From Bradyrhizobium canariense (GTDB lineage Bacteria; Pseudomonadota; Alphaproteobacteria; Rhizobiales; Xanthobacteraceae), in NCBI RefSeq assembly GCF_018130465.1, contig NZ_JAFCKJ010000002.1, forward strand, positions 372,001 to 436,000: DNA of 64,000 nt. The letters run 5' to 3'. Under the pieces are notes generated by a model. The model made no database searches. It was given only the letters and a program-made list of their open reading frames with translations, and was not told the DNA's origin. Below, piece by piece: positions 33,522 through 44,293 of this stretch (its first letter is position 1; each line of letters opens with the position of its first letter). The position numbers were made by a program, and so were the translations under genes.

Positions 33522-35132
33522 CTAAGCCGGCTGATCTTCGGTCGCCTCGGCCTCTTCAGCGGGCTTGGCGAGATCGGCCTCGGTGATCCAGCCGGCCTTG
33601 ACGCGGGCCTGCATGATCATCGCTTCAGCATCGTCACGGGAGATATCGAGGCCATCGAGCGCGCCCGGATATTTGGTCTGCTCGCCGCCTTCCTTGCGCT
33701 CGGTCCAGCCGACCAGATCGTCGGTGGCGCAGCCGGCGAGGTCGTCGACCGTCTTGATGTCGTTCTCGCCGAACTTCACCAGCATCTTCGAGGTGACGCC
33801 GGGCACGTCCTTGACGGCGTCCTCGACGCCGAGCTCCTTGCGCCTGGCCTCGATCTCGGCTTCCAGCTGTTCGAGATATTCACGAGCGCGGTTCTGGAGT
33901 TCCTGCGCGGTCTCCTCGTCGAAACCCTCGATGCCGGCGAGTTCCTTGAGGTCCACCATCGCGAGTTCCTCGACCGAGGTGAAGCCTTCGGACGCCAGCA
34001 ATTGGCCGACCACTTCGTCGACATTGAGCGATTCCATGAAGACGCGGGTGGAGTTCTCGAAGTCGGCCTGGCGGCGCTCCGATTCCTCCTGCTCGGTCAG
34101 GATGTCGATGTCCCAGCCGGTGAGCTGCGAGGCCAGACGCACATTTTGGCCGCGGCGGCCGATCGCCAGCGAGAGCTGGTTGTTGGTGTCGGGCACGACG
34201 ACCTCGATGCGCTCGCGGTCTTCGTCGATGACGACCTTGGAGACCTCGGCCGGCGCCAGCGCGTTGACCACGAAGGTCGCGATGTCGGGCGACCAGGGGA
34301 TGATGTCGATCTTCTCGCCCTGCAATTCGTTCACCACTGCCTGCACGCGCGAACCGCGCATACCGACGCAGGCGCCGACCGGATCAACTGAGGAATCGCG
34401 GGAAATCACGCCGATTTTCGCGCGCGAGCCGGGATCGCGGGCAACCGCCTTGATCTCGACGATGCCGTCATAGATCTCGGGCACTTCCTGCGCGAACAGT
34501 TTTGCCATGAACTGCGGATGGGTGCGGGAGAGGAAGATCTGCGGGCCGCGGGTCTCGCGGCGGACGTCGAAGATGTAGGCGCGGACGCGGTCGCCGTTGC
34601 GGAACACTTCGCGCGGCAGCATCTCGTCGCGGCGGATGATGGCCTCGCCGCGGCCGAGATCGACGATCACGCTGCCGTATTCGACGCGCTTGACGACGCC
34701 GTTGACGATGTCGCCGATGCGGTCCTTGAATTCCATATATTGCCGGTCGCGCTCGGCTTCGCGCACCTTCTGCACGATCACCTGCTTGGCCGACTGCGCG
34801 GCGATGCGGCCATATTCCAGCGGCGGCAGGGTGTCGGCGATGGTGTCGCCGACCTGGGCACCGGGATTGGCGCGCTGCGCATCCACCAGCGAGATCTGGT
34901 TGGAATGATTTTCGACCGTCTCGACCACCAGCATGTGGCGCGACAACCGAAGTTCGCCCTTCTTGGGGTCGATCTCGGCGTGGACGTCAGTCTCGCTGCC
35001 GTAACGTGCCCGCGCCGCCTTGGCGATGGCATCCTCCATCGCTGCGATGACGATACCGCGGTCGATCGATTTCTCGCGCGCAACGGCGTCGGCGATCTGA
35101 AGCAATTCAAGTCGATTGGCGCTGACTGCCAT
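33522..35132 (-). CDS. nusA: Transcription termination/antitermination protein NusA
   Basis: NusA binds RNA polymerase and nascent RNA and modulates pausing, termination and antitermination. The 536 residues contain the N-terminal polymerase-binding domain, an S1 domain (GDIVNGVVKRVEYGSVIVDLG near 130-200), two KH domains (PVGACVGMRGSRVQAVVNEL; NQLSLAIGRRGQNVRLASQL) and a C-terminal acidic repeat region with helix-hairpin-helix elements, longer than in Bacillus and like other alphaproteobacteria. rimP ends 2 bases before its start. Autogenous control through the rimP leader is plausible. Confidence 0.98.
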   Translation of the reverse strand: MAVSANRLELLQIADAVAREKSIDRGIVIAAMEDAIAKAARARYGSETDVHAEIDPKKGELRLSRHMLVVETVENHSNQISLVDAQRANPGAQVGDTIADTLPPLEYGRIAAQSAKQVIVQKVREAERDRQYMEFKDRIGDIVNGVVKRVEYGSVIVDLGRGEAIIRRDEMLPREVFRNGDRVRAYIFDVRRETRGPQIFLSRTHPQFMAKLFAQEVPEIYDGIVEIKAVARDPGSRAKIGVISRDSSVDPVGACVGMRGSRVQAVVNELQGEKIDIIPWSPDIATFVVNALAPAEVSKVVIDEDRERIEVVVPDTNNQLSLAIGRRGQNVRLASQLTGWDIDILTEQEESERRQADFENSTRVFMESLNVDEVVGQLLASEGFTSVEELAMVDLKELAGIEGFDEETAQELQNRAREYLEQLEAEIEARRKELGVEDAVKDVPGVTSKMLVKFGENDIKTVDDLAGCATDDLVGWTERKEGGEQTKYPGALDGLDISRDDAEAMIMQARVKAGWITEADLAKPAEEAEATEDQPA

Positions 35133-35134
35133 GG

Positions 35135-35914
35135 CTAGTCTCCTTCGTCAGGATCGATCTCGCCCCGTCGCGCGCGGTCGGCGGCGAGGCGATGTTTCTT
35201 GGTATTGGTCGGGGCCGGCTTCTTTGTAGTGGTCGGCACCGGCTTCTTTGTCGGCTTCGTGTTCTTGGTCGTTTTTTCGCTGATGCCGGCGTGCGGTGCC
35301 GCTGGCGGCTCCAGGCCGAGATTGCGGCGCATCTCGCGTGCCGCGGCCTTGCCGCGGCGCATGGATTCCGCGATCAGCTCGTCGGTCAGCACCAGCCGCG
35401 CCTCGCCGATATCCTCCATCGTCAGGAGAACGTCGGCAGCCTCGCCCGCCTTGATGTCGTCGCGATGCAGATGCACGCGGTCGCCTTCGACGGGACCGAT
35501 CGTGCCGCGGAACCGCTTCCGCCCCTCATGGGCGACCGCCATCTCGACCTTCACCAGATGCCCGGCATAACGTTCGAAATCGGAGCGGCGCACCAGCGGA
35601 CGGTCGATTCCCGGCGAGGAGATTTCCAGCCGATAGGCGCGATCGACGGGGTCGGCGACGTCGAGCACGGGCGACAGCGCCCGCGAGATTGCCTCGCAAT
35701 CCTCGATCTGCATCGAGCCGTCCGGCCGCTCCGCCATGACCTGCACGGTGCAGCCAGATTCCCCGGAAATGCGGATCCGCACCAGGCGGTAGCCCATGCC
35801 TTCGAGCACCGGCCCTGCGACCGCGGACACCCGTGCCGCCACGCCCGGCTCGACCACGAGCCTCGGCTCGGCCAGCAATTCGGCATCCGTGGAACCAGGG
35901 TTCGGTTCGGTCAT
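35135..35914 (-). CDS. rimP: Ribosome maturation factor RimP with basic C-terminal tail
   Basis: RimP assists 30S head assembly. The N-terminal domain ([63 protein letters not shown]) and an Sm-like C-terminal domain are intact. From about residue 205 the protein continues into a low-complexity tail of Thr-Lys-Lys-Pro repeats ([15 protein letters not shown]) ending [11 protein letters not shown], which the family core lacks. ATG 35914 is preferred; a TTG four codons earlier is possible. It is the first gene of the operon. Confidence 0.93.
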   Translation of the reverse strand: MTEPNPGSTDAELLAEPRLVVEPGVAARVSAVAGPVLEGMGYRLVRIRISGESGCTVQVMAERPDGSMQIEDCEAISRALSPVLDVADPVDRAYRLEISSPGIDRPLVRRSDFERYAGHLVKVEMAVAHEGRKRFRGTIGPVEGDRVHLHRDDIKAGEAADVLLTMEDIGEARLVLTDELIAESMRRGKAAAREMRRNLGLEPPAAPHAGISEKTTKNTKPTKKPVPTTTKKPAPTNTKKHRLAADRARRGEIDPDEGD

Positions 35915-36015
35915 CTCAGGGGTCAAGGCGCTCGATATGGTTAAGGCTTGGTTACGATTTCAAAGCCCGCTTCGGAACTCTCCCGACAGATCGCCGGGCC
36001 GCTAATCTTCCATCA

Positions 36016-37358
<1,343 letters not shown>

Positions 37359-37362
<4 letters not shown>

Positions 37363-38069
37363 ACCCGCCTGAATCGCAGATACGCCGCCTTGCGGCCCTC
37401 GCGCGTGGCCTTCCGGCCGTAGCGCGTCATGGTGTAGCCGTCCCATGGCAAGCGAAAGTCATCGGCGCGATCCGCGAGCCAGACAAAGTCCTGCGAGCGC
37501 GCCAGATGCGACAGCGTCCAGGCGCAGTAATCGTCGATGTCGCAGACGAAACGGAATTCGCCGCCGGCTTTCAGCACGCGCGCCATCGCGGCGATGGTCC
37601 GGTCCTGGACGAAACGCCGCTTCCAGTGCCGCCGCTTCGGCCAGGGATCGGGATGGATTAGGTCGATCCGCGACAGCGAAGCCTTCGGCAGCCAGGCCAA
37701 GAGCTCGGCGGCATCGCCTGCGAACAGACGGATGTTGCCGATGCTGGCGGCTTCGATCTGCGCGAGGATCTTCGCCATGCCGTTGACATAGGGCTCGCAG
37801 CCGATGAAGCCGGTTGTGGCGAAGTTTTGCGCTTCCGCCGCAAGATGCTCGCCGCCGCCGAAGCCGATCTCGAGCCGCACGTCGTCGGCGGCGGGGGCGA
37901 AGATCTCGCGGGCATCCGCCGGTGCTTCGCTGTCGATGGCGAGCGCAAGACGCGGCAGCAAATGATCGATCAGCTCGGCCTGGTGCTGCCTGAGCTTGTG
38001 GCCCTTGCGGCGTCCGAAGAAGGCGCGCTCGCTGTCCTCGCGATCGGGATCTGATTTGCGCTCACTCAT
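37359..38069 (-). CDS. trmB: tRNA (guanine-46-N7)-methyltransferase TrmB
   Basis: TrmB makes m7G46 in tRNA variable loops. The 236 residues contain the SAM motif RLEIGFGGGEHLAAEA, the IRLFAGDAAELLAWLP segment, the catalytic-region IDLIHPDPWPKRRHWKRRFV and the C-terminal T-R-Y-x-x-K phrase TMTRYGRKATREGRKAAYLRF. Its start overlaps the stop of the M20 peptidase by 4 bases. Confidence 0.96.
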
Positions 38070-39223
38070 CGTAGCGTCTGGTACAGGCGATGGAGCAGCC
38101 GCGCGCGCGGTTCGAGCGACGAGACATAGAGCTGCTCATAATGGGTGTGCGCGCCCTTGCCGTCGACGCCGAGCCCGTCGAGCGTCGCGGTGTGGGCGGC
38201 GGTGAAATTACCGTCCGAGCCGCCGCCGGTGTGAACGTCGACGAGCTCGAAGCCGATCTCCGTGGCAACCGTCTTCGCATGTTCGTACAGCGAGGCGCCG
38301 GCATTGCTCTTCTCGTAAGGCGGACGATTGAGCCCGCCCGTGACCTTGACGGTGACGCCATCCGTCTTCGATGTCAGGGCGAGGATCTTGCCGACGAATT
38401 CATCCGCGTCCTTGAGGCTCAGCACGCGCAGATCGATTTCGGCATGGGCTTCTTCCGGCGTCACGTTGGGCCGCGTGCCGCCGCGCACCACGCCGACGTT
38501 GACGGTGACGCCGCGCGCCAGATCGTTCATCGCTTCCAGCGCCAGGATGACGTTGGCGAGCTCGCGGATCGCGCTGCGGCCATCCTGGGGCCGCGTGCCG
38601 GCATGCGCGGGCACGCCCTTGATGAACACTTCGAATCGCCCGACGCCCTTGCGGCCGGTGACGATCTTGCCGCCGTCGCGCGCCGGCTCCGTCACCAGCA
38701 CGTATTTGGCCTTGCGCCCTTCCGTCTCGATGAGTGCGCGAGAGGTGGGGCTGCCGATCTCCTCGTCGGAGGTGAACAGGTGGGTGATGCCGAGCGGCGA
38801 GCGATCGGCCGTGGCGCAAAGCGCGCGAAAGGCGTGATGGGCGATGTAGGCGCCGCCCTTCATGTCGTAGATGCCGGGACCGAACGCGCTGTCGCCTTCG
38901 ACCTTGAACGGCAGGCGCTCGATGAATCCCATGGGATGAACGGTATCGAGGTGGCTCAGCACCAGGATGCCCGGCCGGTCCTGGCCCCAGTTCGAGCGCG
39001 CCACGAGATGATCGCCGCAGCCATCGACGCCGGCGATGCGCTCGAGCGCGACAGGGAGATTGCGGTATTGCTCCGCTACCATGGAGACCAGCTTGTTGAC
39101 CTGTTCAGGTGCGTCCGTTGGCGTCTCGACCTCCACCCAGCGGCGGATGCCATCGAGAATAGTTTGGGAATCGAACCAAGTGGAGCCGGCCATGGGCGCA
39201 TCTGTGCCTTTGAATCGCATCAT
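38066..39223 (-). CDS. M20 family metallopeptidase (carboxypeptidase G2-like)
   Basis: This 385-residue zinc peptidase keeps all metal ligands and the catalytic pair: LSHLDTVHP, YDMKGGAY, FTSDEEIGS (Glu pair), VTEPARDGG and the late GAHTHYEQL. The lid domain (IKGVPAHAGTRPQDGRSAI) is typical of the CPG2/ArgE-DapE group. No signal peptide, so it is probably cytoplasmic and acts on small N-acylated amino acids. It overlaps trmB by 4 bases (ATGA). In related genomes metK is often near trmB; here the peptidase occupies the slot. Confidence 0.9.
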   Translation of the reverse strand: MMRFKGTDAPMAGSTWFDSQTILDGIRRWVEVETPTDAPEQVNKLVSMVAEQYRNLPVALERIAGVDGCGDHLVARSNWGQDRPGILVLSHLDTVHPMGFIERLPFKVEGDSAFGPGIYDMKGGAYIAHHAFRALCATADRSPLGITHLFTSDEEIGSPTSRALIETEGRKAKYVLVTEPARDGGKIVTGRKGVGRFEVFIKGVPAHAGTRPQDGRSAIRELANVILALEAMNDLARGVTVNVGVVRGGTRPNVTPEEAHAEIDLRVLSLKDADEFVGKILALTSKTDGVTVKVTGGLNRPPYEKSNAGASLYEHAKTVATEIGFELVDVHTGGGSDGNFTAAHTATLDGLGVDGKGAHTHYEQLYVSSLEPRARLLHRLYQTLR

Positions 39224-39308
39224 CGGGGAGGACGCGCATCAAGGCGCGGCCGCAAATGACGACATAGGCCAGATTTGACGCAGTCTCAAATCGGATTGAG
39301 ATGGTGCG

Positions 39309-39722
39309 TCAGCGCTTGTCGGGGCCTTCGCGGGCCGCGATCTGCTCGACGAGATCGACGATCGAGCGGCGCATCTTCGAATCGGTGATTCGGGTGAACG
39401 CCTTGGTCAAAGCGAGTCCTTCGGAGGTCGCGAGGAAGTCCGAGACGTAAGACGGCGATGCGCCTTCGCTGAAGCCATCCGGACCCGGCACGCCACTCGG
39501 ACCGCCCTCGAACAGGAACGACACCGGCACCTGGAGAATTTCGGCAATTTGCTGGATGCGGCTCGCGCCGACCCGGTTGGTGCCCTTCTCGTATTTCTGA
39601 ACTTGCTGGAAAGTCAGGCCCAAAGCTTCACCGAGCTTTTCCTGGCTCATGCCCAACATGATGCGGCGCATCCGCACGCGACTGCCGACATATTTGTCAA
39701 CAGGGTTGGGCGCTTTCGACAT
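39309..39722 (-). CDS. Xre-family regulator, PraR/PhrR-like
   Basis: This 137-residue protein starts MSKAPNPVDKYVGSRVRMRR and has a Cro/C1-type HTH (MSQEKLGEALGLTFQQVQKYEKGTNRVG) at about 25-75, followed by a short C-terminal helical region (SEGLALTKAFTRITDSKMRRSIVDLV). Length and HTH phrase fit the rhizobial PraR/PhrR group of quorum-sensing/nodulation-associated repressors, found beside lnt in many Rhizobiales. PraR identity is by resemblance and position. Confidence 0.85.
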   Translation of the reverse strand: MSKAPNPVDKYVGSRVRMRRIMLGMSQEKLGEALGLTFQQVQKYEKGTNRVGASRIQQIAEILQVPVSFLFEGGPSGVPGPDGFSEGASPSYVSDFLATSEGLALTKAFTRITDSKMRRSIVDLVEQIAAREGPDKR

Positions 39723-39881
39723 TTCCTCAGCCCTCCAAACATCACCTTCGGCGCAATCAGGAATGCCTCAGGTGTAAGCAACGTCAAAATCAGACCCTGT
39801 TATTGGAAAACATTGCGGAGAAATTTAGCAATGCCCACTGTCTTTTGCAGCCGGTGCAGAATGAGGAGGCCGCGTGCAGTC

Positions 39882-39907
39882 TGTCAACCGTGGGACTACG
39901 GTTGTCA
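39882..39907. promoter_or_regulatory. Inverted repeat in lnt-xre spacer
   Basis: TGTCAACCGT (39882-39891) and ACGGTTGTCA (39898-39907) pair with one mismatch around GGGACT. It lies 160-185 bases upstream of the xre start and 26 bases past the lnt stop, with no T-run, so an operator (perhaps for the Xre protein itself) is likelier than a terminator. Confidence 0.5.
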
Positions 39908-39932
39908 AAAGTTATCGGCCGCGGCTGCGTGA

Positions 39933-41546
39933 TCAGGGGTGCCGTTTGGCAACACGTCGGCGGACCGCCAGAAACACGGCGAGCGCGACGAGCATGGCCG
40001 CGGGTGCATCGCCCACCCGCGCATAGATGGTCGGCGGGATCGCGGCGGGCAGGTTTGCATCCAAAATGCCTTCGATCCCGAGACCGAGACTGGCGACGGT
40101 GCGTCCCACCGGATCGATCACTGCTGAGATGCCGGTATTGGCGGAGCGGACCAGCGGCAATCCGAGTTCGATCGCGCGCATCCGTGCCTGTTCCAGGTGT
40201 TGATAGGGGCCGGTCGAGATTCCGAACCAGCCGTCATTGGTGAGATTCACGATCCAGCCCGGACGTTCGTTGCGTCCAGCCACCTCGCCGGGAAAGATTG
40301 CTTCGTAGCAGATCAGGGGCAGCGCGGACGGCGCGCCGGGGACCGGCAGCGCATGCCGCACGGTGCCGGGAATGAAGCCGCCGCGCACACGCGTGAGTTG
40401 CTCGAAACCGAGCTTTTCCATCAGGCCCTGATAGGGAAGAAATTCGCCGAACGGCACCAAATGCAGCTTGTCGTAGACTGCGAGCACGCTGGCGTCGTGG
40501 TCGATCACGTAGATCGAATTATAGGCGCGGGTGATCGGCGTGCCCCGCGGCAGGTCGGGCGCGCGGACCGAGCCCGTGATCAGCACCGTGCCCTTGGGCA
40601 GAAGCTCCGCGATTTGCGCCATCGCATCGGCTTCGCGAGTCAGGAAGAACGGAAAGGCGGATTCCGGCCAGATCAGGATGGTGGCATCGCGCACGCCGGT
40701 CGATTGCGGTCCGGAGGCGCGGTCCGACAAGGCCAGATATTTCTTCATCACCTCCGCCTTGGCGGCGTAGTTGAATTTCGCGTCTTGCTGCAGGTCCGGC
40801 TGCATCAGGCGCAACCTGGTGCCCGCGACCATCGTGGTCGGATGCAGCGACAGGCGGATTGCGCCGAAGATGCTCATGACAAGCAGGAGCGCCACGGCCG
40901 CGGCCGGCGCGCGCCACGCCGGGCGGCGATCGGGCGTGCGGTCGATCAGCGCCGCGGGGCTCGCGAAGATCGCAACCGTCAGGAACGTCATGCCCCACAG
41001 GCCGATCAGCGACGCCGTTTGTGCCAGCGGCAGCGGCTCGGACAGCGCATAACCGAACGCGTTCCAAGGAAAGCCGGTCAGCGCATGGCCGCGCAGCCAT
41101 TCGGTGATGGTGAGGCTTGCCGCGAGCGCAAGCACTCGCGTGGCGTTCTTGGTCCAGAGCAGGCGGGCGAGCGCAAAGCCCATCGCCGTGAAGAGGGAAA
41201 GATAGGCCGGCAAGCCCAGCACGGCGAACGGCGTCAGCCAGGCGAAGACATCGGCGTCGACGAAGAAGGCGTAGCCGATCCAATAGAGGCCGGGGACGAA
41301 ATAGCCGAGCCCGAACCAGTAGCCGGTCAGCGCCGCGGCGGGGACGCCGCCGTATCGTCCGGCGCCGGCGCCGTCGATCAGCCAGACCAGCACCGGAAAA
41401 GTGATGAACAGCACCGGGAAGGCGTTGAACGGCGCCAGCGCCAGCACCGAGACCGCACCGGCAGACATCGCGACGAGTGCGCGCTTCCATCCCCAGGTCA
41501 GGATGATGGCAAGCGCGATCTGGCGAAATCGCTGGAACGGGCTCAC
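39933..41546 (-). CDS. lnt: Apolipoprotein N-acyltransferase
   Basis: Lnt attaches the third acyl chain to the N-terminal Cys of outer-membrane lipoproteins. The 537 residues have several N-terminal membrane helices (ALVAMSAGAVSVLALAPF, YGGVPAAALTGYWFGLGYF, and others) and a periplasmic nitrilase domain with the Glu (WPESAFPFFL), Lys (VYDKLHLVPFGEFLP) and Cys (LPLICYEAIFPG) triad. It overlaps the corC stop by 4 bases and belongs to the miaB-phoH-ybeY-corC-lnt cluster. Confidence 0.97.
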   Translation of the reverse strand: MSPFQRFRQIALAIILTWGWKRALVAMSAGAVSVLALAPFNAFPVLFITFPVLVWLIDGAGAGRYGGVPAAALTGYWFGLGYFVPGLYWIGYAFFVDADVFAWLTPFAVLGLPAYLSLFTAMGFALARLLWTKNATRVLALAASLTITEWLRGHALTGFPWNAFGYALSEPLPLAQTASLIGLWGMTFLTVAIFASPAALIDRTPDRRPAWRAPAAAVALLLVMSIFGAIRLSLHPTTMVAGTRLRLMQPDLQQDAKFNYAAKAEVMKKYLALSDRASGPQSTGVRDATILIWPESAFPFFLTREADAMAQIAELLPKGTVLITGSVRAPDLPRGTPITRAYNSIYVIDHDASVLAVYDKLHLVPFGEFLPYQGLMEKLGFEQLTRVRGGFIPGTVRHALPVPGAPSALPLICYEAIFPGEVAGRNERPGWIVNLTNDGWFGISTGPYQHLEQARMRAIELGLPLVRSANTGISAVIDPVGRTVASLGLGIEGILDANLPAAIPPTIYARVGDAPAAMLVALAVFLAVRRRVAKRHP

Positions 41547-42661
41547 TGCGGACCGGTCCCGTCGCTTGGCGGCGGGGTGGGCGTGTCGCTGGCCGCCGGC
41601 TGGCTGCCATCCGGCGCAGCCTCGCGGCGCCGGCTCTCGCGCTGGGTGCGCGGCGCGGGACGCTCCTTCCGCGTCGAGATCCGCAGCCGCTTGACCCGGC
41701 GCGGATCGGCATCGAGCACCTCGATCTCGTAATGGCCGGGGCCCGAGATCACCTCGCCGCGCACCGGCAGGCGCCCGACGAAGCTGACGAGATAGCCGCC
41801 CAGCGTCTCCACTTCCTCGCCGGCCTCGCCGGTGACGAAATCCTCGCCGATCACGGTGCGGACGTCGTCCAGGCTGGCGCGGGCGTCGGCGATGAAGGCG
41901 TTGTCGGGCAGCCGTACGATCGAGGGCGGTTCGTCGCTGTCATGCTCGTCGTCGATCTCGCCGACGATCTGCTCGACTATGTCCTCGAGCGAGACCAGCC
42001 CGTCGCTGCCGCCATATTCGTCGACCACCAGCGCCAGATGGATGCGGGTGGCCTGCATCTGCGCGAGCAGGTCGATCGCCCGCATCGACGGCGGCACGTA
42101 GAGCAGCTTGCGGATGATGCGCGCTTCGTCGAGCGGCAGCGCGAGATCGACCGTACGCAGATCGAGCCCGGCCGGCAGCGGTTTCTTGCGCTTGGTTTTC
42201 GTGACCCCCGACACGCGGGCACGCGCGGTCATGAAGGCGAGCAAATCGCGGATGTGGACGATGCCGACGGGATCGTCGAGCGTCTCGTTGTAGACCACGA
42301 GGCGCGAATGGCCGGCGCTCTCGAAGCGGTCCATCAACTCGCCGAGCGGGATGTCGCGCTTCACCGCGATGATGTCGGCGCGATGCACCATGACGTCGGC
42401 GATACGACGCTCGTGCAGGCCGAGGATGTTGCGCAGCATGGTGCGCTCGACCGTCGAGAAGCCGGTGTCGTCGGGCGTCGTGGCGTCGAGCACGACCTGG
42501 AGGTCGTCGCGCACCGAACCCGCCTTCCAGCCGAACAACGTCCGGATGGCGCGCAGCAGCCAGCCGTCGGCGGTCGGACGCAGCACCTCGCCTGATGTCA
42601 CCACGGCCGGCAAATTGGCCGTGTTGCGCGGATTGTCGTGAATCGGCTCGGAATCCGGCAT
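41543..42661 (-). CDS. corC: CorC/HlyC-type CBS-domain protein
   Basis: This 372-residue protein has two CBS domains (about 90-220; RRIADVMVHRADIIAVKRDIP and DPVGIVHIRDLLAFM) followed by a CorC/HlyC transporter-associated domain (FVTGEAGEEVETLGGYLVSFVGRLPVRGE). The DUF21 membrane part of larger relatives is absent. CorC is linked to Mg/Co efflux. The C-terminus is a Pro/Ser/Thr-rich tail. It lies between ybeY and lnt, with 1 base and a 4-base overlap respectively. Confidence 0.94.
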   Translation of the reverse strand: MPDSEPIHDNPRNTANLPAVVTSGEVLRPTADGWLLRAIRTLFGWKAGSVRDDLQVVLDATTPDDTGFSTVERTMLRNILGLHERRIADVMVHRADIIAVKRDIPLGELMDRFESAGHSRLVVYNETLDDPVGIVHIRDLLAFMTARARVSGVTKTKRKKPLPAGLDLRTVDLALPLDEARIIRKLLYVPPSMRAIDLLAQMQATRIHLALVVDEYGGSDGLVSLEDIVEQIVGEIDDEHDSDEPPSIVRLPDNAFIADARASLDDVRTVIGEDFVTGEAGEEVETLGGYLVSFVGRLPVRGEVISGPGHYEIEVLDADPRRVKRLRISTRKERPAPRTQRESRRREAAPDGSQPAASDTPTPPPSDGTGPQ

Positions 42662-42662
42662 C

Positions 42663-43172
42663 TCAGTGCGTCCCCGGGCGGTCTGCGTAGGGGTCGGGAA
42701 TGCCGAGATGAGCCAGGATCTCTCGTTCGAGCGCTTCCATTTCTTCCGCGTCGTCTTCGTTTTCGTGGTCGTAGCCGACCAGATGCAGGAAACCGTGCAC
42801 GGCGAGATGGCTCAAATGATGATCGAACGGTTTCTGTTCCTCGTCCGCCTCGCGCCGCATGGTCTCGTAAGCGATCGCGATGTCACCGAGCATGCGCGGC
42901 GCATCGCCTGGCTTCCAGTCGCCTTCCGGCTGGAGCGCGGGAAACGACAGCACGTTGGTCGGCTTGTCGATGCCGCGCCAGTTGCTGTTCAGCGTGCGGA
43001 TGCCGGCATCATCGGTCAGCATCACCGCCACTTCCGCCTCCGCAACGTCTTCGTCGACATTCTCGGCGGCGGCCGCCACGGCGCGCTGGATCACGGTCTC
43101 GGAATCGGGCTCCCGCTGCCAGCAATCGGCGACGACGAGGACCTCGGTGATGGGAAGGTTGGGGTGTGACAT
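42663..43172 (-). CDS. ybeY: Endoribonuclease/rRNA maturation factor YbeY
   Basis: YbeY is a metalloprotein needed for 16S rRNA 3' processing and ribosome quality control. The 169 residues contain the zinc motif HLAVHGFLHLVGYDHENE with three His and the TNVLSFPA and RTLNSNWRGIDKPT phrases of the UPF0054 family. It lies between phoH and corC, a conserved order from gamma- to alphaproteobacteria. Confidence 0.97.
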   Translation of the reverse strand: MSHPNLPITEVLVVADCWQREPDSETVIQRAVAAAAENVDEDVAEAEVAVMLTDDAGIRTLNSNWRGIDKPTNVLSFPALQPEGDWKPGDAPRMLGDIAIAYETMRREADEEQKPFDHHLSHLAVHGFLHLVGYDHENEDDAEEMEALEREILAHLGIPDPYADRPGTH

Positions 43173-43233
43173 TGTCCTTGTTCGGAACGAAGGGGCGCCG
43201 TGTCCGCGCCCATATGGTCCGGTTGCTGTCTCG

Positions 43234-44289
43234 TCAGGATTTACCGGCGGCCGGCCGCTGCGGCGCGCCTTCGTAGGCGGAGACGATCCGCGCCACGAGC
43301 TCGTGGCGGATCACGTCTTCGGCCTTGAAATGAACTTGCGCAATGCCTTCGACGCCGCTCAGCAGCCGCGTCGCCTCGGCGAGGCCCGAGGTCTGGCCGT
43401 TTGGCAAGTCGATCTGCGAGGGATCGCCGGTTACGATCATGCGGCTGTTCTCGCCGAGGCGGGTCAAAAACATCTTCATCTGCATCGACGTAGTGTTCTG
43501 CGCCTCGTCCAGGATGATGGCCGCGTTGGTCAGCGTGCGACCGCGCATGAAGGCGAGCGGCGCGATCTCGATCTCACCGGTCTGCAGCGCGCGCTCGACG
43601 ATGCGGGCGTCCATGAGGTCATAGAGCGCGTCGTAGATCGGGCGAAGGTAAGGATCGACCTTCTCGCGGAGATCGCCGGGCAAAAAGCCGAGCCGCTCGC
43701 CGGCTTCCACCGCCGGGCGGGACAGGATGATCTTGTCGACTTCCTTGCGCTCGAACAGTTGCGCGGCATGCGCGACCGCGAGCCAGGTCTTGCCGGTGCC
43801 GGCGGGGCCGATGCCGAACACCAGCTCGTGGCGCTTCAGCGCGCGGATGTAGGAATCCTGCGCCGCCGTGCGCGCGCGCACCGGGCGCTTGCGCAAATTG
43901 ATGCTGTCGAAGGTGGATTTGGCCGATTTGGCGTCGAACTCGAACAGCGAGCCCTGCGCGATCACGGCACGGATCGCGCCCTCGACCTCGCCCTGGTCGA
44001 GATCCTGTCCCTTCACGGCCTGTGCGTAGAGCGTCTCCAGCACGCGGCGCGCGGCATCGCAGCCGTCGCGCGAGCCGCCGATCGTGATGTGGTTGCCCTT
44101 GGAATCGACGACGACGCCGAGCCGCCGTTCGATCTGCGCCAGATGCTGGCCGTAAGGGCCAACCAGCGCGGACGCGGCGCGGTTGTCGTCGAAGTCGATG
44201 ACGACCTGGGTCTCGGGCGGAACCTGCATCTCGCGGTCAAATTTGCGGCTGGGAGCGATAGAAGAAGAATCCGATGCGCTTTTGGGCAA
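43234..44289 (-). CDS. ybeZ: PhoH-family ATPase (YbeZ)
   Basis: This PhoH-type P-loop ATPase is often a partner of YbeY. Residues near 140-160 hold Walker A (GIGPAGTGKTWLAVAHA), Walker B is AAIILDEAQNTTSMQMKMFL, and the N-terminal KH-like region is VVIDFDDNRAASALVGPYG. Starts are uncertain: GTG 44349 would overlap miaB by 56 bases and GTG 44304 by 11, whereas TTG 44289 follows a GTGGAG site at good spacing and begins just after the miaB stop. TTG 44289 is used, giving 351 residues. Confidence 0.93.
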   Translation of the reverse strand: MPKSASDSSSIAPSRKFDREMQVPPETQVVIDFDDNRAASALVGPYGQHLAQIERRLGVVVDSKGNHITIGGSRDGCDAARRVLETLYAQAVKGQDLDQGEVEGAIRAVIAQGSLFEFDAKSAKSTFDSINLRKRPVRARTAAQDSYIRALKRHELVFGIGPAGTGKTWLAVAHAAQLFERKEVDKIILSRPAVEAGERLGFLPGDLREKVDPYLRPIYDALYDLMDARIVERALQTGEIEIAPLAFMRGRTLTNAAIILDEAQNTTSMQMKMFLTRLGENSRMIVTGDPSQIDLPNGQTSGLAEATRLLSGVEGIAQVHFKAEDVIRHELVARIVSAYEGAPQRPAAGKS

Positions 44290-44293
44290 GGGT

